Shown: positions 38,163 to 48,742, counted from the first letter of the stretch. The stretch is 64,000 nucleotides of DNA from Ureibacillus sp. FSL W7-1570 (GCF_038593265.1 NZ_CP151979.1:124001-188000); one strand, 5' to 3'. Notes: generated by a model not told the origin, from the sequence alone. A program made the numbers and translations.

Positions 38163-40238
38163 ATGGCAGATTATTTAGTGATAGTGGAATCACCAGCAAA
38201 AGCGAAGACAATCGAACGATATTTAGGAAAAAAATATAAAGTGAAAGCATCCATTGGACATGTAATCGATCTTCCGAAAAGCCAAATGGGTATTGATACG
38301 GAAAATAATTATCAGCCCAAATATATAACCATTCGCGGAAAGGGACCGATCTTACAAGAATTGAAAACCGCCGCGAAAAAGGCGAAAAAAGTGTTTCTGG
38401 CAGCCGACCCTGACCGTGAGGGGGAAGCGATCGCCTATCATTTGGCTAAAGCTTTGAATATCGATACGGAAAGTGAATGCCGTGTTGTATTTAACGAGAT
38501 TACAAAAGATGCGGTATTGGAGTCTTTTAAACATCCTCGTCCAATCAATAAACACCTTGTGGATGCGCAACAAGCCCGCCGGATATTGGACCGGCTTGTC
38601 GGTTATAATATAAGCCCCATTTTATGGAGAAAAGTGAAAAAAGGATTGTCAGCGGGGCGGGTGCAGTCTGTCGCATTGCGTCTTATCATCGACCGGGAAA
38701 ATGAAATAAAAAATTTCGTACCTGAAGAATACTGGACGATTGAAGGATTATTTGAAAAGGATAAAAAGCAATTTGAAGCTTTTTATTACGGAGATGAAAA
38801 AGAAAAGCTGAAGCTGACAAACGAGGAACAGGTAGAAGAAATATTAAAGAAAATAAAAGGTGCCGAGTTTGAAGTTGTGAATGTAACGAAAAAGGAGAGA
38901 AAACGGAATCCGGCTCCAGCCTTTACAACTTCCTCCCTTCAACAAGAAGCTGCGAGAAAATTAAACTTTAGAGCCAAGAAAACAATGATGATTGCCCAGC
39001 AGCTCTATGAAGGAATCGACATCGGAAAACAGGAAGGAACAGTCGGTCTGATCACGTACATGCGTACGGATTCAACAAGGATTTCTGATGCTGCCAAAGC
39101 TGAAGCAATGCAATATATTTACGATAAATATGGTAAAGAGTATGTGGCTGGTGAAATTCAAAAGGTCAAAAAACAACCGGCTGCCCAAGACGCCCATGAA
39201 GCGATTCGTCCAACGAGCGTCATGAGAACCCCTGAGCAATTGAAAGATGTGTTGACCCGGGATCAATTAAGACTTTATCGTCTGATTTGGGATCGGTTTG
39301 TGGCCAGCCAAATGGCTCCTGCTGTATTGGATACCGTGACGGTGGAATTGAAAAATTCCGGCTGCATTTTCCGGGCAAACGGCTCGCAAGTGAAATTTTC
39401 CGGATTCATGAAAGTATATATTGAAGGAACGGACGACCAGACGGAAGAAACAACAAAAATGCTTCCGGATTTAAAAGTGGGAGACAAAATTAAATCTGTT
39501 GAAATCAATCCAAAACAGCATTTTACTCAGCCGCCTCCACGCTATACGGAAGCAAGACTTGTAAAAGAGCTGGAGGAACTTGGCATCGGAAGACCTTCCA
39601 CTTATGCTCCTACGTTGGACGTCATTCAAAGGCGCGGCTATGTGCAACTGGATAATAAGCGTTTTATCCCGACGGAGCTGGGGGAAATCGTCCATTCATT
39701 GATGGTCGAGTTTTTCCCTGAGATCATCGACATTGAATTCACTGCAAAAATGGAAGCGGATCTGGATAAAATCGAGGAAGGAAAAACCGATTGGATCCAA
39801 ATCATCGATCATTTTTATAAAGAATTTGAAAAACATGTGAAACATGCCGATGAAGCGATAGAAAAAATTGAAATCAAAGATGAACCTGCCGGTGAGAATT
39901 GTGAAAAATGCGGCGCGCCAATGGTATACAAGTTGGGCAAATACGGAAAATTCATGGCTTGCTCCAATTTTCCGGAATGCCGGAATACCAAAACGATCAC
40001 CAAACCGATCGGCGTGAAATGTCCAAAATGTAAAACCGGGGAAATTGTGGAAAGAAAAAGCAAAACCAAGCGCGTTTTTTACGGTTGCGAAAAGTATCCG
40101 GAATGTGATTTCATGTCTTGGGATAAGCCGATCAGCAGACCTTGTCCGAAATGTAATTCATTATTGGTAGAGAAGAAAGTGAAAAAAGGCGTACAAGTAC
40201 AATGCATCAATTGCGACTATGAAGAAACAACACAATGA
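38163..40238 (+). CDS. topA: DNA topoisomerase I
   Basis: Relaxes negative supercoils. Type IA enzyme of 691 aa: TOPRIM domain at the start ([22 protein letters not shown] ... [15 protein letters not shown]) and active-site Y299 in [14 protein letters not shown]. Three C-terminal C4 zinc fingers start at [16 protein letters not shown] and CPKCNSLL (about residues 580-688). SD GGAGGAAG. The 106-nt gap upstream carries an inverted repeat (GTTGCAA at 38075-38081, TTGCAAC at 38105-38111) with no assigned role. Confidence 0.97.
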   Translation: MADYLVIVESPAKAKTIERYLGKKYKVKASIGHVIDLPKSQMGIDTENNYQPKYITIRGKGPILQELKTAAKKAKKVFLAADPDREGEAIAYHLAKALNIDTESECRVVFNEITKDAVLESFKHPRPINKHLVDAQQARRILDRLVGYNISPILWRKVKKGLSAGRVQSVALRLIIDRENEIKNFVPEEYWTIEGLFEKDKKQFEAFYYGDEKEKLKLTNEEQVEEILKKIKGAEFEVVNVTKKERKRNPAPAFTTSSLQQEAARKLNFRAKKTMMIAQQLYEGIDIGKQEGTVGLITYMRTDSTRISDAAKAEAMQYIYDKYGKEYVAGEIQKVKKQPAAQDAHEAIRPTSVMRTPEQLKDVLTRDQLRLYRLIWDRFVASQMAPAVLDTVTVELKNSGCIFRANGSQVKFSGFMKVYIEGTDDQTEETTKMLPDLKVGDKIKSVEINPKQHFTQPPPRYTEARLVKELEELGIGRPSTYAPTLDVIQRRGYVQLDNKRFIPTELGEIVHSLMVEFFPEIIDIEFTAKMEADLDKIEEGKTDWIQIIDHFYKEFEKHVKHADEAIEKIEIKDEPAGENCEKCGAPMVYKLGKYGKFMACSNFPECRNTKTITKPIGVKCPKCKTGEIVERKSKTKRVFYGCEKYPECDFMSWDKPISRPCPKCNSLLVEKKVKKGVQVQCINCDYEETTQ

Positions 40239-40259
40239 AGTTAGGATGATGATAATACG

Positions 40260-41573
40260 ATGACAGAACAGGTAGTAAACGTAATCGGAGCAGGACTCGC
40301 AGGAAGCGAAGCGGCTTGGCAGATCGCCAGCCGCGGCGTCAAAGTCAGATTATTTGAAATGAGGCCGGTGAAACAAACACCAGCCCACCATACCGATAAA
40401 TTTGCGGAATTGGTTTGTTCCAACTCCTTGCGTGCGAACACATTGACAAATGCGGTTGGTGTTTTGAAAGAAGAAATGAGAATCTTGAATTCTTTGATCA
40501 TCAAGGCTGCGGATTCCGCAAGCCTTCCAGCCGGGGGTGCACTGGCTGTGGACCGGCATGAGTTTTCAGGATTTGTAACTGAGCAATTAAAGAACCATCC
40601 GCTCGTGGAAATCGTCAATGAAGAGGTGACGGAAATTCCTGAAGGTATTACCGTTATTGCGACAGGTCCATTGACATCCGAAGCATTGGCGAAAAAAATC
40701 AAGGAATTGACAGGGCAAGAATATCTGTACTTTTACGATGCCGCTGCGCCAATCGTGGAGAAGGACAGCATCAATATGGATAAAGTGTATTTAAAGTCCC
40801 GGTATGATAAGGGAGAAGCCGCTTATTTAAACTGTCCGATGACAAAAGAAGAATTTGAACGGTTTTATGATGCGTTGGTGAACGCGGAAGTCGTTGAATT
40901 GAAAGAGTTTGAAAAAGAAATTTATTTTGAAGGGTGCATGCCGATCGAAGTAATGGCAAAACGTGGTCCAAAAACATTATTATTTGGCCCGTTGAAACCG
41001 GTGGGATTGGAAGACCCAAGAACAGGTGAACGTCCATATGCGGTTGTCCAACTCCGACAAGACAATGCGGCAGGAACATTATATAATATTGTAGGTTTTC
41101 AAACCCATTTAAAATGGGGGGCTCAAAAAGAGGTATTCCGACTAATCCCTGGTTTGGAAAATGTGGAAATTGTCCGTTACGGGGTCATGCATCGCAACAC
41201 TTTCATCAATTCGCCAAAAGTATTGAAAAAAACGTACCAATTAAAAACCCGCCCGAATTTATTTTTTGCGGGGCAAATGACAGGGGTGGAAGGATATGTG
41301 GAATCTGCCGGAAGCGGACTTGTTGCCGGAATCAATGCGGCCCGTCTGGCATTGGGCAAAGAACCGGTAGAATTGCCTAAGGAAACGGCTTTGGGAAGTA
41401 TGGCCCGCTATATTACGGAAGCCGATCCATCCAACTTCCAGCCAATGAATGTCAACTTCGGCATTTTCCTAGAACTTGGCGAACGGATCAAATCGAAGCA
41501 AGAAAGAGCTCTGAAGCACGCCGAACGCGCAATTGGCACAATTCGAAATTTTGTGAATTCTCAAACGATATAA
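40260..41573 (+). CDS. trmFO: tRNA m5U54 methyltransferase TrmFO
   Basis: Folate- and FAD-dependent enzyme that makes ribothymidine at tRNA position 54. FAD-binding motif [14 protein letters not shown] at the start and the conserved [23 protein letters not shown]. The C-terminal FAD site is [25 protein letters not shown]. 437 aa. Lies 21 nt after topA, the usual topA-trmFO(gid) order. Followed by a terminator. Confidence 0.96.
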   Translation: MTEQVVNVIGAGLAGSEAAWQIASRGVKVRLFEMRPVKQTPAHHTDKFAELVCSNSLRANTLTNAVGVLKEEMRILNSLIIKAADSASLPAGGALAVDRHEFSGFVTEQLKNHPLVEIVNEEVTEIPEGITVIATGPLTSEALAKKIKELTGQEYLYFYDAAAPIVEKDSINMDKVYLKSRYDKGEAAYLNCPMTKEEFERFYDALVNAEVVELKEFEKEIYFEGCMPIEVMAKRGPKTLLFGPLKPVGLEDPRTGERPYAVVQLRQDNAAGTLYNIVGFQTHLKWGAQKEVFRLIPGLENVEIVRYGVMHRNTFINSPKVLKKTYQLKTRPNLFFAGQMTGVEGYVESAGSGLVAGINAARLALGKEPVELPKETALGSMARYITEADPSNFQPMNVNFGIFLELGERIKSKQERALKHAERAIGTIRNFVNSQTI

Positions 41574-41582
41574 TTGATTTTG

Positions 41583-41624
41583 GCCTCTAAATGTTGCTAT
41601 AATTTTTAGAGGCTATTATTATGT
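41583..41624 (+). terminator. Probable terminator after trmFO
   Basis: Stem GCCTCTAAA / TTTAGAGGC around a 13-nt loop, followed by TATTATTAT. The U-tract is imperfect. Confidence 0.65.
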
Positions 41625-41702
41625 CCGAATGAAAAAAATGATGAATTATTAACAAATTGTGAAGATAAACTGATTTTTAACAATATTTACTCATTTTTTA
41701 CT

Positions 41703-41711
41703 TGATATAAT
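41703..41711 (+). promoter_or_regulatory. Extended -10 promoter of xerC-hslVU-codY
   Basis: TGATATAAT: perfect -10 with TG extension; the -35 at 17 nt (ATATTT) is poor, as often seen with extended -10 promoters. Leader of about 105 nt. Confidence 0.65.
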
Positions 41712-41723
41712 TCGTAGTTCGGT

Positions 41724-41754
41724 ATACAGTCGTGAATGGATGTTTTCACTGTAT
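41724..41754 (+). other. Hairpin in the xerC leader
   Basis: ATACAGT (41724-41730) and ACTGTAT (41748-41754) are perfect complements; GTGAA/TTCAC inside offers an alternative pairing. No T-run follows. Role unknown. Confidence 0.45.
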
Positions 41755-41822
41755 GTGCAATCAGCGTTGGAATGACGAGAAATGTGCCGCTTTCTACGGT
41801 ACTTCGAATAGAGGTGATCTGG

Positions 41823-42722
41823 TTGAATATTCAACCAATGCAAGCTCTCGACGAATTTCTCCGAGTAATTCAAGTGGAAAAAAATTTTTCTGTCCACACT
41901 GTAAAGGAATATGAACGGGACATTACCCAGTTCATCAACTTTTTGCACTCGGAGGGAATTGACAAATTTGACGAAGTGGAGTATTTTCATGCTCGGCTGT
42001 TTGTGACGAAGCTTTACGAAGAGAAACATTCCCGTGCAACAATTTCCAGAAAAATTTCTTCCATCCGAACCTTCTTCCGTTTTCTTAATCGGGATTACGG
42101 AATCGATGTTTCAGCTTTTCTATCTTTATATCATCCAAAAAAAGAAAAAATATTGCCCCATTTTTTTTATGAAGATGAACTTGAACAGCTTTTTGATGCA
42201 AATAAGGGCGATGATTTGAAATCCATTCGCAACATGGCTTTATTGGAATTGCTCTATGCAACAGGAATCCGTGTGAGTGAATGTATTTCCATTGAATTGG
42301 ATGATGTCGATTTCCATTATTCCATACTCCGTGTGATGGGAAAGGGCCGAAAGGAAAGGATTGTCCCATTCGGGCAATATGCCCATGAAGCATTGTTAAG
42401 ATATATCAATGAAGCAAGACCCCTTTTGATGAAAAATAAAAAACATAATCGATTGTTCGTCAATATGCGCGGCGACGAACTGACTGACCGGGGCGTCCGT
42501 TATATATTAAATGAAATGATCCGTCATGCGAGCATGCACGCAAAAATCTATCCGCATATGTTGCGCCATACGTTTGCGACGCATTTATTGAATAATGGAG
42601 CTGATTTACGGACAGTGCAAGAATTGCTTGGACATGAGAATTTGTCCACCACCCAAATTTATACCCATGTGACGAAGGAACACTTGCGAAGTACTTATAT
42701 GAAGGCACATCCGAGAGCATAA
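41823..42722 (+). CDS. xerC: Tyrosine recombinase XerC (CodV)
   Basis: Resolves chromosome dimers at dif with XerD. The open frame extends to 41736, but TTG 41823 is chosen. GAGGTGATCT (41811-41820), a long match to the 16S 3' end, lies just upstream and the product then has the family length of 299 aa. N-terminal SAM-like core-binding domain (about 1-95). Catalytic residues are in ATGIRVSE (Arg), HMLRHTFATHLL (His-Arg), LLGHENLSTTQ (His) and Y280 in IYTHV. First gene of the xerC-hslV-hslU-codY operon. Confidence 0.94.
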   Translation: MNIQPMQALDEFLRVIQVEKNFSVHTVKEYERDITQFINFLHSEGIDKFDEVEYFHARLFVTKLYEEKHSRATISRKISSIRTFFRFLNRDYGIDVSAFLSLYHPKKEKILPHFFYEDELEQLFDANKGDDLKSIRNMALLELLYATGIRVSECISIELDDVDFHYSILRVMGKGRKERIVPFGQYAHEALLRYINEARPLLMKNKKHNRLFVNMRGDELTDRGVRYILNEMIRHASMHAKIYPHMLRHTFATHLLNNGADLRTVQELLGHENLSTTQIYTHVTKEHLRSTYMKAHPRA

Positions 42723-42741
42723 TGGTAAGGAGGGATAAAAA

Positions 42742-43284
42742 TTGGAAATGCATGCTACTACGATTTTTGCCATTCACCATAAAGGCAGATGTGCAATGGC
42801 TGGAGATGGGCAAGTAACATTGGGAAATTCTGTTGTAATGAAACATACAGCGAAAAAAGTGAGAAGATTGTTTAACGGGCAAGTGTTGGCCGGGTTTGCC
42901 GGTTCCGTTGCCGATGCATTTACGTTGTTTGAAATGTTTGAGTCAAAATTGAACGAATATAGCGGAAATCTGCAACGGGCAGCGGTGGAAGTGGCAAAAC
43001 AATGGCGCGGGGATAAAATACTCCGTCAATTGGAAGCCTTGTTGCTTGTCATGGACAAAAATACGCTGTTGCTCATTTCCGGAACCGGCGAAGTGATTGA
43101 ACCGGACGATGGAATTCTCGCGATCGGTTCTGGAGGAAATTATGCTCTTGCTGCAGGAAGAGCATTAAAGCAACATGCGGGAGAACAGATGACAGCCGAA
43201 GAAATTGCAAAAGCTGCCTTAACAATTGCAGCCGATATTTGCGTATATACAAATCATCATATCATTGTGGAGGCGCTGGACTGA
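42742..43284 (+). CDS. hslV: ATP-dependent protease subunit HslV (ClpQ)
   Basis: Proteasome-like peptidase ring of the HslUV (ClpYQ) protease. 180 aa from TTG 42742, which has AAGGAGGG 7 nt upstream; ATG 42748 is possible but 13 nt away. The product reads [29 protein letters not shown], so the TTI motif that is N-terminal in most HslV is preceded by about five residues. There is no Ser or Thr next to the initiator Met, unlike B. subtilis ClpQ. It overlaps hslU by 1 nt (TGATG). Confidence 0.94.
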   Translation: MEMHATTIFAIHHKGRCAMAGDGQVTLGNSVVMKHTAKKVRRLFNGQVLAGFAGSVADAFTLFEMFESKLNEYSGNLQRAAVEVAKQWRGDKILRQLEALLLVMDKNTLLLISGTGEVIEPDDGILAIGSGGNYALAAGRALKQHAGEQMTAEEIAKAALTIAADICVYTNHHIIVEALD

Positions 43285-44672
43285 TGACAACACTTACGCC
43301 AAGACAAATAGTTGAACAATTAAACCGATATATTGTGGGCCAAGATGCTGCGAAAAAAGCAGTAGCGATTGCATTAAGAAACAGATACAGAAGATCTCTC
43401 CTTAGCGATGAATTAAAAAGCGAAGTCATTCCAAAAAACATTTTGATGATTGGTCCTACAGGTGTGGGAAAAACGGAAATCGCCCGAAGAATCGCGAAGT
43501 TGACCAACGCTCCTTTTGTCAAAGTGGAAGCGACAAAGTTTACGGAAGTAGGCTATGTTGGAAGAGATGTGGAATCGATGGTTCGGGATCTCGTGGAAGC
43601 TTCCAGAAGACTCGTGAAAGAAGAAATGATGGAAAAAGTGAAGGATCAAGCGGAACAACAGGCAAATGAAGCATTGGTGAAATTGCTCGTTCCTTCGAAA
43701 GCGAAATCGAAAATGGCGCAAAACCCTTTCGAAATATTTTTTGGAGGCCAAAAAACAGAAAGTGCTTCAGATTCCCAGGATGAATCAGAAATCCGGATGA
43801 AACGTTCGAAAGTAAAAGAGGATTTACTGGCCGGCAAACTGGAAGATGAATGGGTGACGGTGGAAGTGACCGAACAAAACACCGCTTTTCTTGACATGAT
43901 GATTCCGGGAATGCCGGAACTTGGTTCGAGTGGAATGCAAGATATGCTATCGAGCCTTGTTCCAAAGAAGACGAAAAAACGCCGCATGAAAGTGAAAGAT
44001 GCCCGACGCGTATTGACGGTAGAAGAAGCGAACAAGTTGATCGATTCAGAAGAATTGGCCCAAGAAGCGATTAAACGTGCGGAACAATCGGGGATCATTT
44101 TCATTGATGAAATCGATAAAATCGCAAGCAGAGGCCAACATTCTTCCGCGGATGTTTCCCGGGAAGGCGTTCAAAGGGATATTTTACCGATTGTTGAAGG
44201 TTCTACGGTGCCAACGAAATATGGACCTGTAAAAACGGACTATATGCTCTTTATCGCTGCGGGAGCTTTTCATATGTCAAAACCTAGCGATTTAATCCCA
44301 GAATTGCAAGGACGTTTCCCGATTCGTGTGGAATTGGATAAGTTGACGAAAGAGGATTTTGTCCGAATTTTAAAAGAGCCGGATCAATCTCTCATATTGC
44401 AATATAAAGCTTTGCTTGAAACGGAAGGTGTTTCCATCGACTTTACCGATGATGCAATGGAGCGCATAGCAGAGATTGCCACGGAAGTGAATCAACAAAC
44501 AGATAATATTGGTGCAAGAAGATTGCATACAATCATGGAGCGCTTACTTGAAGATTTATCTTATGAAGCTCCGGAAATCGCACCGACTCATGTACAAATC
44601 ACCCGTTCGTATGTCGATCAAAAACTTGGAGAAATTTCTAAAAACAAAGATTTGTCTCAATTTATTCTATAA
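43284..44672 (+). CDS. hslU: HslU (ClpY) unfoldase ATPase
   Basis: AAA+ ring that unfolds substrates for HslV. The open frame runs upstream into hslV, but ATG 43284 (overlapping the hslV stop by one base, GGAGG upstream) gives the family N-terminus [34 protein letters not shown]. Walker [14 protein letters not shown] near residue 57, the variable I domain about 110-240, Walker [13 protein letters not shown] near 272, sensor and C-terminal domain ending SQFIL, where the last residues dock into HslV. 462 aa. Confidence 0.97.
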   Translation: MTTLTPRQIVEQLNRYIVGQDAAKKAVAIALRNRYRRSLLSDELKSEVIPKNILMIGPTGVGKTEIARRIAKLTNAPFVKVEATKFTEVGYVGRDVESMVRDLVEASRRLVKEEMMEKVKDQAEQQANEALVKLLVPSKAKSKMAQNPFEIFFGGQKTESASDSQDESEIRMKRSKVKEDLLAGKLEDEWVTVEVTEQNTAFLDMMIPGMPELGSSGMQDMLSSLVPKKTKKRRMKVKDARRVLTVEEANKLIDSEELAQEAIKRAEQSGIIFIDEIDKIASRGQHSSADVSREGVQRDILPIVEGSTVPTKYGPVKTDYMLFIAAGAFHMSKPSDLIPELQGRFPIRVELDKLTKEDFVRILKEPDQSLILQYKALLETEGVSIDFTDDAMERIAEIATEVNQQTDNIGARRLHTIMERLLEDLSYEAPEIAPTHVQITRSYVDQKLGEISKNKDLSQFIL

Positions 44673-44738
44673 CATGATATTTACTGAACCAATTTCTAGA
44701 ATACCAATTGAATTATCTAACTCTAGGAGGATATTATT

Positions 44739-45518
44739 ATGGATTTATTAACAAAAACTAGAAAAATCAATGCATTATTGCAAAAAACAGCAGGAAAACC
44801 TGTTAACTTCAAAGAGATGGCGGATACATTAGGCGATATCATTGATAGCAATGTTTTTATTGTAAGTCGCAAAGGAAAATTGTTGGGCATATCGATTCAT
44901 CAAAAAATTGAAAATGAACGATTGAAAAAGATGTTGGAAGAACGTCAATTCCCGGAAGATTATACAAAAAGTCTTCAAGAAATCACTGAAACTTCTCCAA
45001 ATATTGATATCAACAGCGAGTACACAATTTTCCCTGTGGAAAACCGCGATATTTTCAAAAATGGATTAACAACAATCGTACCGATCATCGGCGGCGGTGA
45101 ACGTCTGGGTACTTTAATTTTGGGACGTTTGGAAGAACGGTTCGGAGATGACGATTTGATTTTAGCAGAATATGGTGCGACTGTTGTCGGAATGGAAATT
45201 TTACGTGAAAAAGCGGAAGAAATTGAAGAAGAAGCGCGCAGCAAAGCGGTTGTTCAAATGGCGATCAACTCCCTTTCTTATAGTGAATTGGAAGCAATCG
45301 AACATATTTTTGAAGAGCTTGATGGAAATGAAGGGTTGCTCGTTGCTTCAAAAATTGCCGACCGTGTAGGAATTACACGTTCAGTGATTGTCAATGCATT
45401 GCGCAAATTGGAATCTGCCGGTGTGATCGAATCAAGATCCCTTGGTATGAAAGGAACATATATTAAAGTATTAAACGATAAATTCTTAACAGCCTTGGCT
45501 GAAATCAAAATGAAATAA
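44739..45518 (+). CDS. codY: Global transcriptional regulator CodY
   Basis: GTP- and branched-chain-amino-acid-sensing repressor of nutrient-limitation genes, and in B. subtilis also of the flagellar operon that follows here. 259 aa: N-terminal GAF domain (about 1-155) and C-terminal winged helix with [24 protein letters not shown] (about 203-226). SD AGGAGG. It lies 66 nt after hslU with no clear promoter, so it is probably read from the xerC promoter. Strong terminator follows. Confidence 0.97.
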   Translation: MDLLTKTRKINALLQKTAGKPVNFKEMADTLGDIIDSNVFIVSRKGKLLGISIHQKIENERLKKMLEERQFPEDYTKSLQEITETSPNIDINSEYTIFPVENRDIFKNGLTTIVPIIGGGERLGTLILGRLEERFGDDDLILAEYGATVVGMEILREKAEEIEEEARSKAVVQMAINSLSYSELEAIEHIFEELDGNEGLLVASKIADRVGITRSVIVNALRKLESAGVIESRSLGMKGTYIKVLNDKFLTALAEIKMK

Positions 45519-45551
45519 AATATTTGTTGAAACTTATAGGTTCATCAGTTT

Positions 45552-45590
45552 AAAAAGGTTTCATCACGGATGATTGATGGAACCTTTTTT
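45552..45590 (+). terminator. Intrinsic terminator after codY
   Basis: 15-bp stem AAAAAGGTTTCATCA / TGATGGAACCTTTTT with one G-U pair and T-run. It separates codY from the flagellar operon. Confidence 0.92.
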
Positions 45591-45796
45591 CTTATATCAA
45601 AAATACTTGTAGGAAGTTGATTTGTCCTAAAAATAGAACTTTTTGATTATTATTTTTGGAGAAAAAAGTATTTTGGAAAAGAAAATAGGGACGGATGTTG
45701 TCGAATTAACAGTTTAGGTGTTGAAAGGTGTATTTTTTACAATTCCCTTTAAAAAAAATTGATTCGTAATGACTATGAAAAAGTACCAAAAGACGA

Positions 45797-45825
45797 TGGA
45801 CACTGGGAATTATCTTCTTTACAAT
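45797..45825 (+). promoter_or_regulatory. Probable sigma-A promoter of the flagellar operon
   Basis: TGGACA (-35), exactly 17-nt spacer, TACAAT (-10). Transcription would start near 45832, about 54 nt before flgB. I found no convincing sigma-D site (TAAA-N15-GCCGATAT type) in the 367-nt gap. The stretch 45591-45796 is A/T-rich without a gene. Confidence 0.65.
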
Positions 45826-45826
45826 T

Positions 45827-45838
45827 GATACTAGTATC
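45827..45838. promoter_or_regulatory. Perfect palindrome over the flagellar transcription start
   Basis: GATACTAGTATC, a 12-bp perfect palindrome, begins 2 nt after the -10 and covers the predicted +1. Position is that of a repressor operator; the regulator is unknown. Confidence 0.5.
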
Positions 45839-45850
45839 GAGTAAGTATTT

Positions 45851-45865
45851 TGTAACCTTGTTACA
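45851..45865. repeat. Second inverted repeat before flgB
   Basis: TGTAAC-CTT-GTTACA, 6-bp arms with a 3-nt centre, in the leader just ahead of the flgB SD (GGGGGG). It could be a protein site or a small RNA hairpin. Confidence 0.45.
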
Positions 45866-45885
45866 TTAGAAAAGGGGGGAACGGT

Positions 45886-46278
45886 ATGAAATTGTTTGAT
45901 GGAGCAATAAGTAATTTAGAGTATGGTCTTCAATACGCATCCTTGAAAAATAAGACTATTGCACATAATATTGCCAATGTCGATACTCCCAATTACAAGG
46001 CAAAAGATGTAAGCTTCAAAAAACTTTTGTCCGAAGAGAATCAAAAGCAAATTAGTGCTTACAAAACAGATGATAGACACTTTGATTTTGTCATCAAACA
46101 AACTGCTCCCGGAGTTTACAGTTATGAAAACTTCCAATATCGCCACAACGGCAACGGAGTGGATATAGATAAAGAAATGTCGGAGTTAGCGAAGAATACT
46201 ATTTATTACAATGCGTTGATCGATCGAATTAACGGTAAATTCAACACACTTAATACGGTCATTAAAGGAGGGAAATAG
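45886..46278 (+). CDS. flgB: Flagellar rod protein FlgB
   Basis: Proximal rod component of the basal body. 130 aa with the N-terminal rod/hook signature NIANVDTPNYKAKDV (about residues 26-40). GGGGGGA SD. First gene of a fla/che-type operon; flgC starts 2 nt after its stop. Confidence 0.96.
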   Translation: MKLFDGAISNLEYGLQYASLKNKTIAHNIANVDTPNYKAKDVSFKKLLSEENQKQISAYKTDDRHFDFVIKQTAPGVYSYENFQYRHNGNGVDIDKEMSELAKNTIYYNALIDRINGKFNTLNTVIKGGK

Positions 46279-46280
46279 AG

Positions 46281-46736
46281 ATGTCGATTTTTTCTAGCAT
46301 GAATACGACAACTTCCGCTTTAACGGCTCAACGTTTGCGTATGGACGTCATTTCTTCGAATATTGCTAATATTGATACAACTCGAGCCAAACAAGTGAAT
46401 GGAGAGTGGGAGCCATACCGTCGCAAAACTGTTACTCTCTCAGCAAACGAAGGCAGATTTTCATCCTTTTTGAATAAAGCGATGGGAAAAACCAGCGATG
46501 TTGGCAATGGAGTAAAGGTCACAAAAATTGGTGAAGATAATGAAACACCGTTCAAACTTGTCTATGATCCAAGCCATCCAGATGCCAATGAAGACGGATA
46601 TGTGGAAATGCCTAACGTGGATTTGTTGAAAGAGATGGTGGATTTGATCTCCGCTTCCCGTTCATATGAAGCGAATGTAACAGTTTTGAATGCCAACAAA
46701 TCAATGTTAACGAAAGCACTGGAAATAGGAAAATAA
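46281..46736 (+). CDS. flgC: Flagellar rod protein FlgC
   Basis: Rod component. 151 aa, starting MSIFSSMNTTTSALTAQRLRMDVISSNIANIDTT, with the C-terminal LKEMVDLISASRSYEANVTVLNANKSMLTKALEIGK, typical of axial proteins that form a terminal coiled coil. Preceded by GGAGGG within the flgB end. Confidence 0.97.
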   Translation: MSIFSSMNTTTSALTAQRLRMDVISSNIANIDTTRAKQVNGEWEPYRRKTVTLSANEGRFSSFLNKAMGKTSDVGNGVKVTKIGEDNETPFKLVYDPSHPDANEDGYVEMPNVDLLKEMVDLISASRSYEANVTVLNANKSMLTKALEIGK

Positions 46737-46758
46737 GATGAAAAGGGGATGAATTGAC

Positions 46759-47070
46759 GTGGCCATAAACGCTGCAACATTTACAACAGCAGTCCAATCT
46801 TTATCAAACAGAAAAGAAATTTCCAATAATCAAACGCCAATGGAAGCACAGAAAAGCTTCGCCAATACATTAAAAGAAGCAATCGACAAAGTAAACGATT
46901 ATCAAGTTCAATCAGATACACTAACAAATAAGTTAATTCAAGGCGAAAATGTTGAATTGCATGAAGTGATGATAGCGGCTCAAAAGGCCAATATCACGTT
47001 GAATGCCACAGTTGAAATTCGCAATAAAGTGATTGAAGCATACCAGGAAATTATGCGAATGACTGTCTAA
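46759..47070 (+). CDS. fliE: Flagellar MS-ring/rod adaptor FliE
   Basis: Joins the rod to the MS ring. 103 aa, mainly helical. The conserved C-terminal part is ELHEVMIAAQKANITLNATVEIRNKVIEAYQEIMRM. GTG start preceded by AAGGGG. Lies 22 nt after flgC and about 60 nt before fliF. Confidence 0.95.
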   Translation: MAINAATFTTAVQSLSNRKEISNNQTPMEAQKSFANTLKEAIDKVNDYQVQSDTLTNKLIQGENVELHEVMIAAQKANITLNATVEIRNKVIEAYQEIMRMTV

Positions 47071-47130
47071 TCTACGGTTACCGATGGAATATAAATTGTT
47101 AGTGTATTCACTAGTACCGGAGGATTTATA

Positions 47131-48723
47131 ATGAATGATCGACTTAATAAAATAAAAACCGACACCGTTAACTTTTGGAAAAGTCGGACAAAACGGCAAA
47201 AAGGTGCATTGATTGGAACATTAATCGGGGTTATTGCAATAGCAGCAATTATTACATACTTCTCGACTCGAACAAACATGGTTCCGCTATTTACCGAGCT
47301 GTCAGCACAAGAAACGGGAGAAATTGCGGAAATTTTAAGTTCACAAGGTGTTACATATGAAATTGCCCCCGGAGGAACAAACATATTGGTGCCAGAAGAT
47401 CAAGTGGATGACATAAAAGTATCTTTGGCATCACAAGGCTACCCTGAATCTGGTGATATCAGTACGACATTCTTCACCGAAAATGCCGGTTTTGGCATGA
47501 CGGATAACGAATTTAATGTCATCAAACAGGCCGCCCTTGAAACCGAGCTTGAAAACCTCATAAAAAAAATTGACGGCATCAAAGATGCAAATGTAATGAT
47601 TTCCATGCCGGAAAAAGGGGTATTCATCACTTCCGATTCCGGGGATCAAAGCGCTTCTGCAGCCGTAGTTATACATACTGAACCGGGTCATAAGTTTACC
47701 GACGAACAAATAAAAACATTATATAATCTCGTAGCAAAAAGTGTTCCAAATTTAAGCACCGACAATATCACTATTTCCAACCAGTATTCCGAATATTACG
47801 ATTTAGCATCCGAATCATCAGGAGGTTCCATCGATTCCGTTGAAGGTCAAATGAACGTGAAGAAGACGATTGAACGGGATTTGGAACGTCAAGTACATAA
47901 AATGCTCGGAACCATGATGGGGCAAGATAAAGTGGTTGTATCTGTCACAACCGATATCGATTTCAAGAAAGAAAATCGTGAAGAAAAATTGGTTGAGCCG
48001 GTGGACGAAGAGAATTTGGCTGGTATCGAAATCAGTGCTCAACGTATTACAGAAACCTATTCCGGTATGGATGGAGCAACCGGAACACCGGAAATGGAAG
48101 ATCCAACCGATAATGCGACAGGTTATCAAGAAGTGACAAATGGTAATGGCGACTACGAACGCATTGAAGAAACGATCAATAATGAAGTCAATCGCATTAA
48201 CCGAGTTATCCAAGAAAGTCCATATAAAATTCGGGATATCGGTATCCAAGTCATGGTTGAACCACCTGTTCCAGAAGATCCAACCTCACTTTCAGATACT
48301 GTAGTTGATGATATAGAACAAATTTTGGCAACGATTGTCCGCACTTCAATCGATAAAGAAGCTGCTGGTGAATTGACTGATGAAGATATTGAAAACAAAA
48401 TTGCAGTTTCAATTCAGCAGTTCTATGGCAATGATGAAACAAACATCGACGAGAAGCCAGTGATTCCTTGGTGGATTTGGGTTGTTGGCGGAATTATGGT
48501 TGCAGCGATTATTCTCCTGGTTGTATACATAATTCGTTCGAGAAGAAGCATTGAAGATGAAGAAGAGGAACTATTTGAGCAGCAGGAAGATATTCTTGTG
48601 GATGATATCACGCAAGAAAAAGAAACAGAATTTACAGTTCGACGGAAGCAACTGGAAAAAATGGCAAAAGAAAAACCGGAAGACTTTGCAAAATTGTTGC
48701 GGACCTGGATTGCTGAAGATTAA
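47131..48723 (+). CDS. fliF: Flagellar MS-ring protein FliF
   Basis: Forms the membrane ring on which the motor is built. 530 aa. Two transmembrane helices at about 27-47 and 447-470 (PWWIWVVGGIMVAAIILLVVYII). Between them are YscJ/FliF ring-building domains, including LEDQVDDIKVSLASQGYP-like text and IKKIDGIKDANVMISMPE. The short acidic C-terminus binds FliG. CGGAGGA SD. Confidence 0.97.
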   Translation: MNDRLNKIKTDTVNFWKSRTKRQKGALIGTLIGVIAIAAIITYFSTRTNMVPLFTELSAQETGEIAEILSSQGVTYEIAPGGTNILVPEDQVDDIKVSLASQGYPESGDISTTFFTENAGFGMTDNEFNVIKQAALETELENLIKKIDGIKDANVMISMPEKGVFITSDSGDQSASAAVVIHTEPGHKFTDEQIKTLYNLVAKSVPNLSTDNITISNQYSEYYDLASESSGGSIDSVEGQMNVKKTIERDLERQVHKMLGTMMGQDKVVVSVTTDIDFKKENREEKLVEPVDEENLAGIEISAQRITETYSGMDGATGTPEMEDPTDNATGYQEVTNGNGDYERIEETINNEVNRINRVIQESPYKIRDIGIQVMVEPPVPEDPTSLSDTVVDDIEQILATIVRTSIDKEAAGELTDEDIENKIAVSIQQFYGNDETNIDEKPVIPWWIWVVGGIMVAAIILLVVYIIRSRRSIEDEEEELFEQQEDILVDDITQEKETEFTVRRKQLEKMAKEKPEDFAKLLRTWIAED

Positions 48724-48742
48724 CGGATAGGGGGTTCGACTA

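Noticed and set aside
45519-45796. Sigma-D type flagellar promoter or CodY box upstream of flgB
   Set aside because: No sequence close to TAAA-N15-GCCGATAT, and no match to the CodY consensus within two or three mismatches was found by eye.
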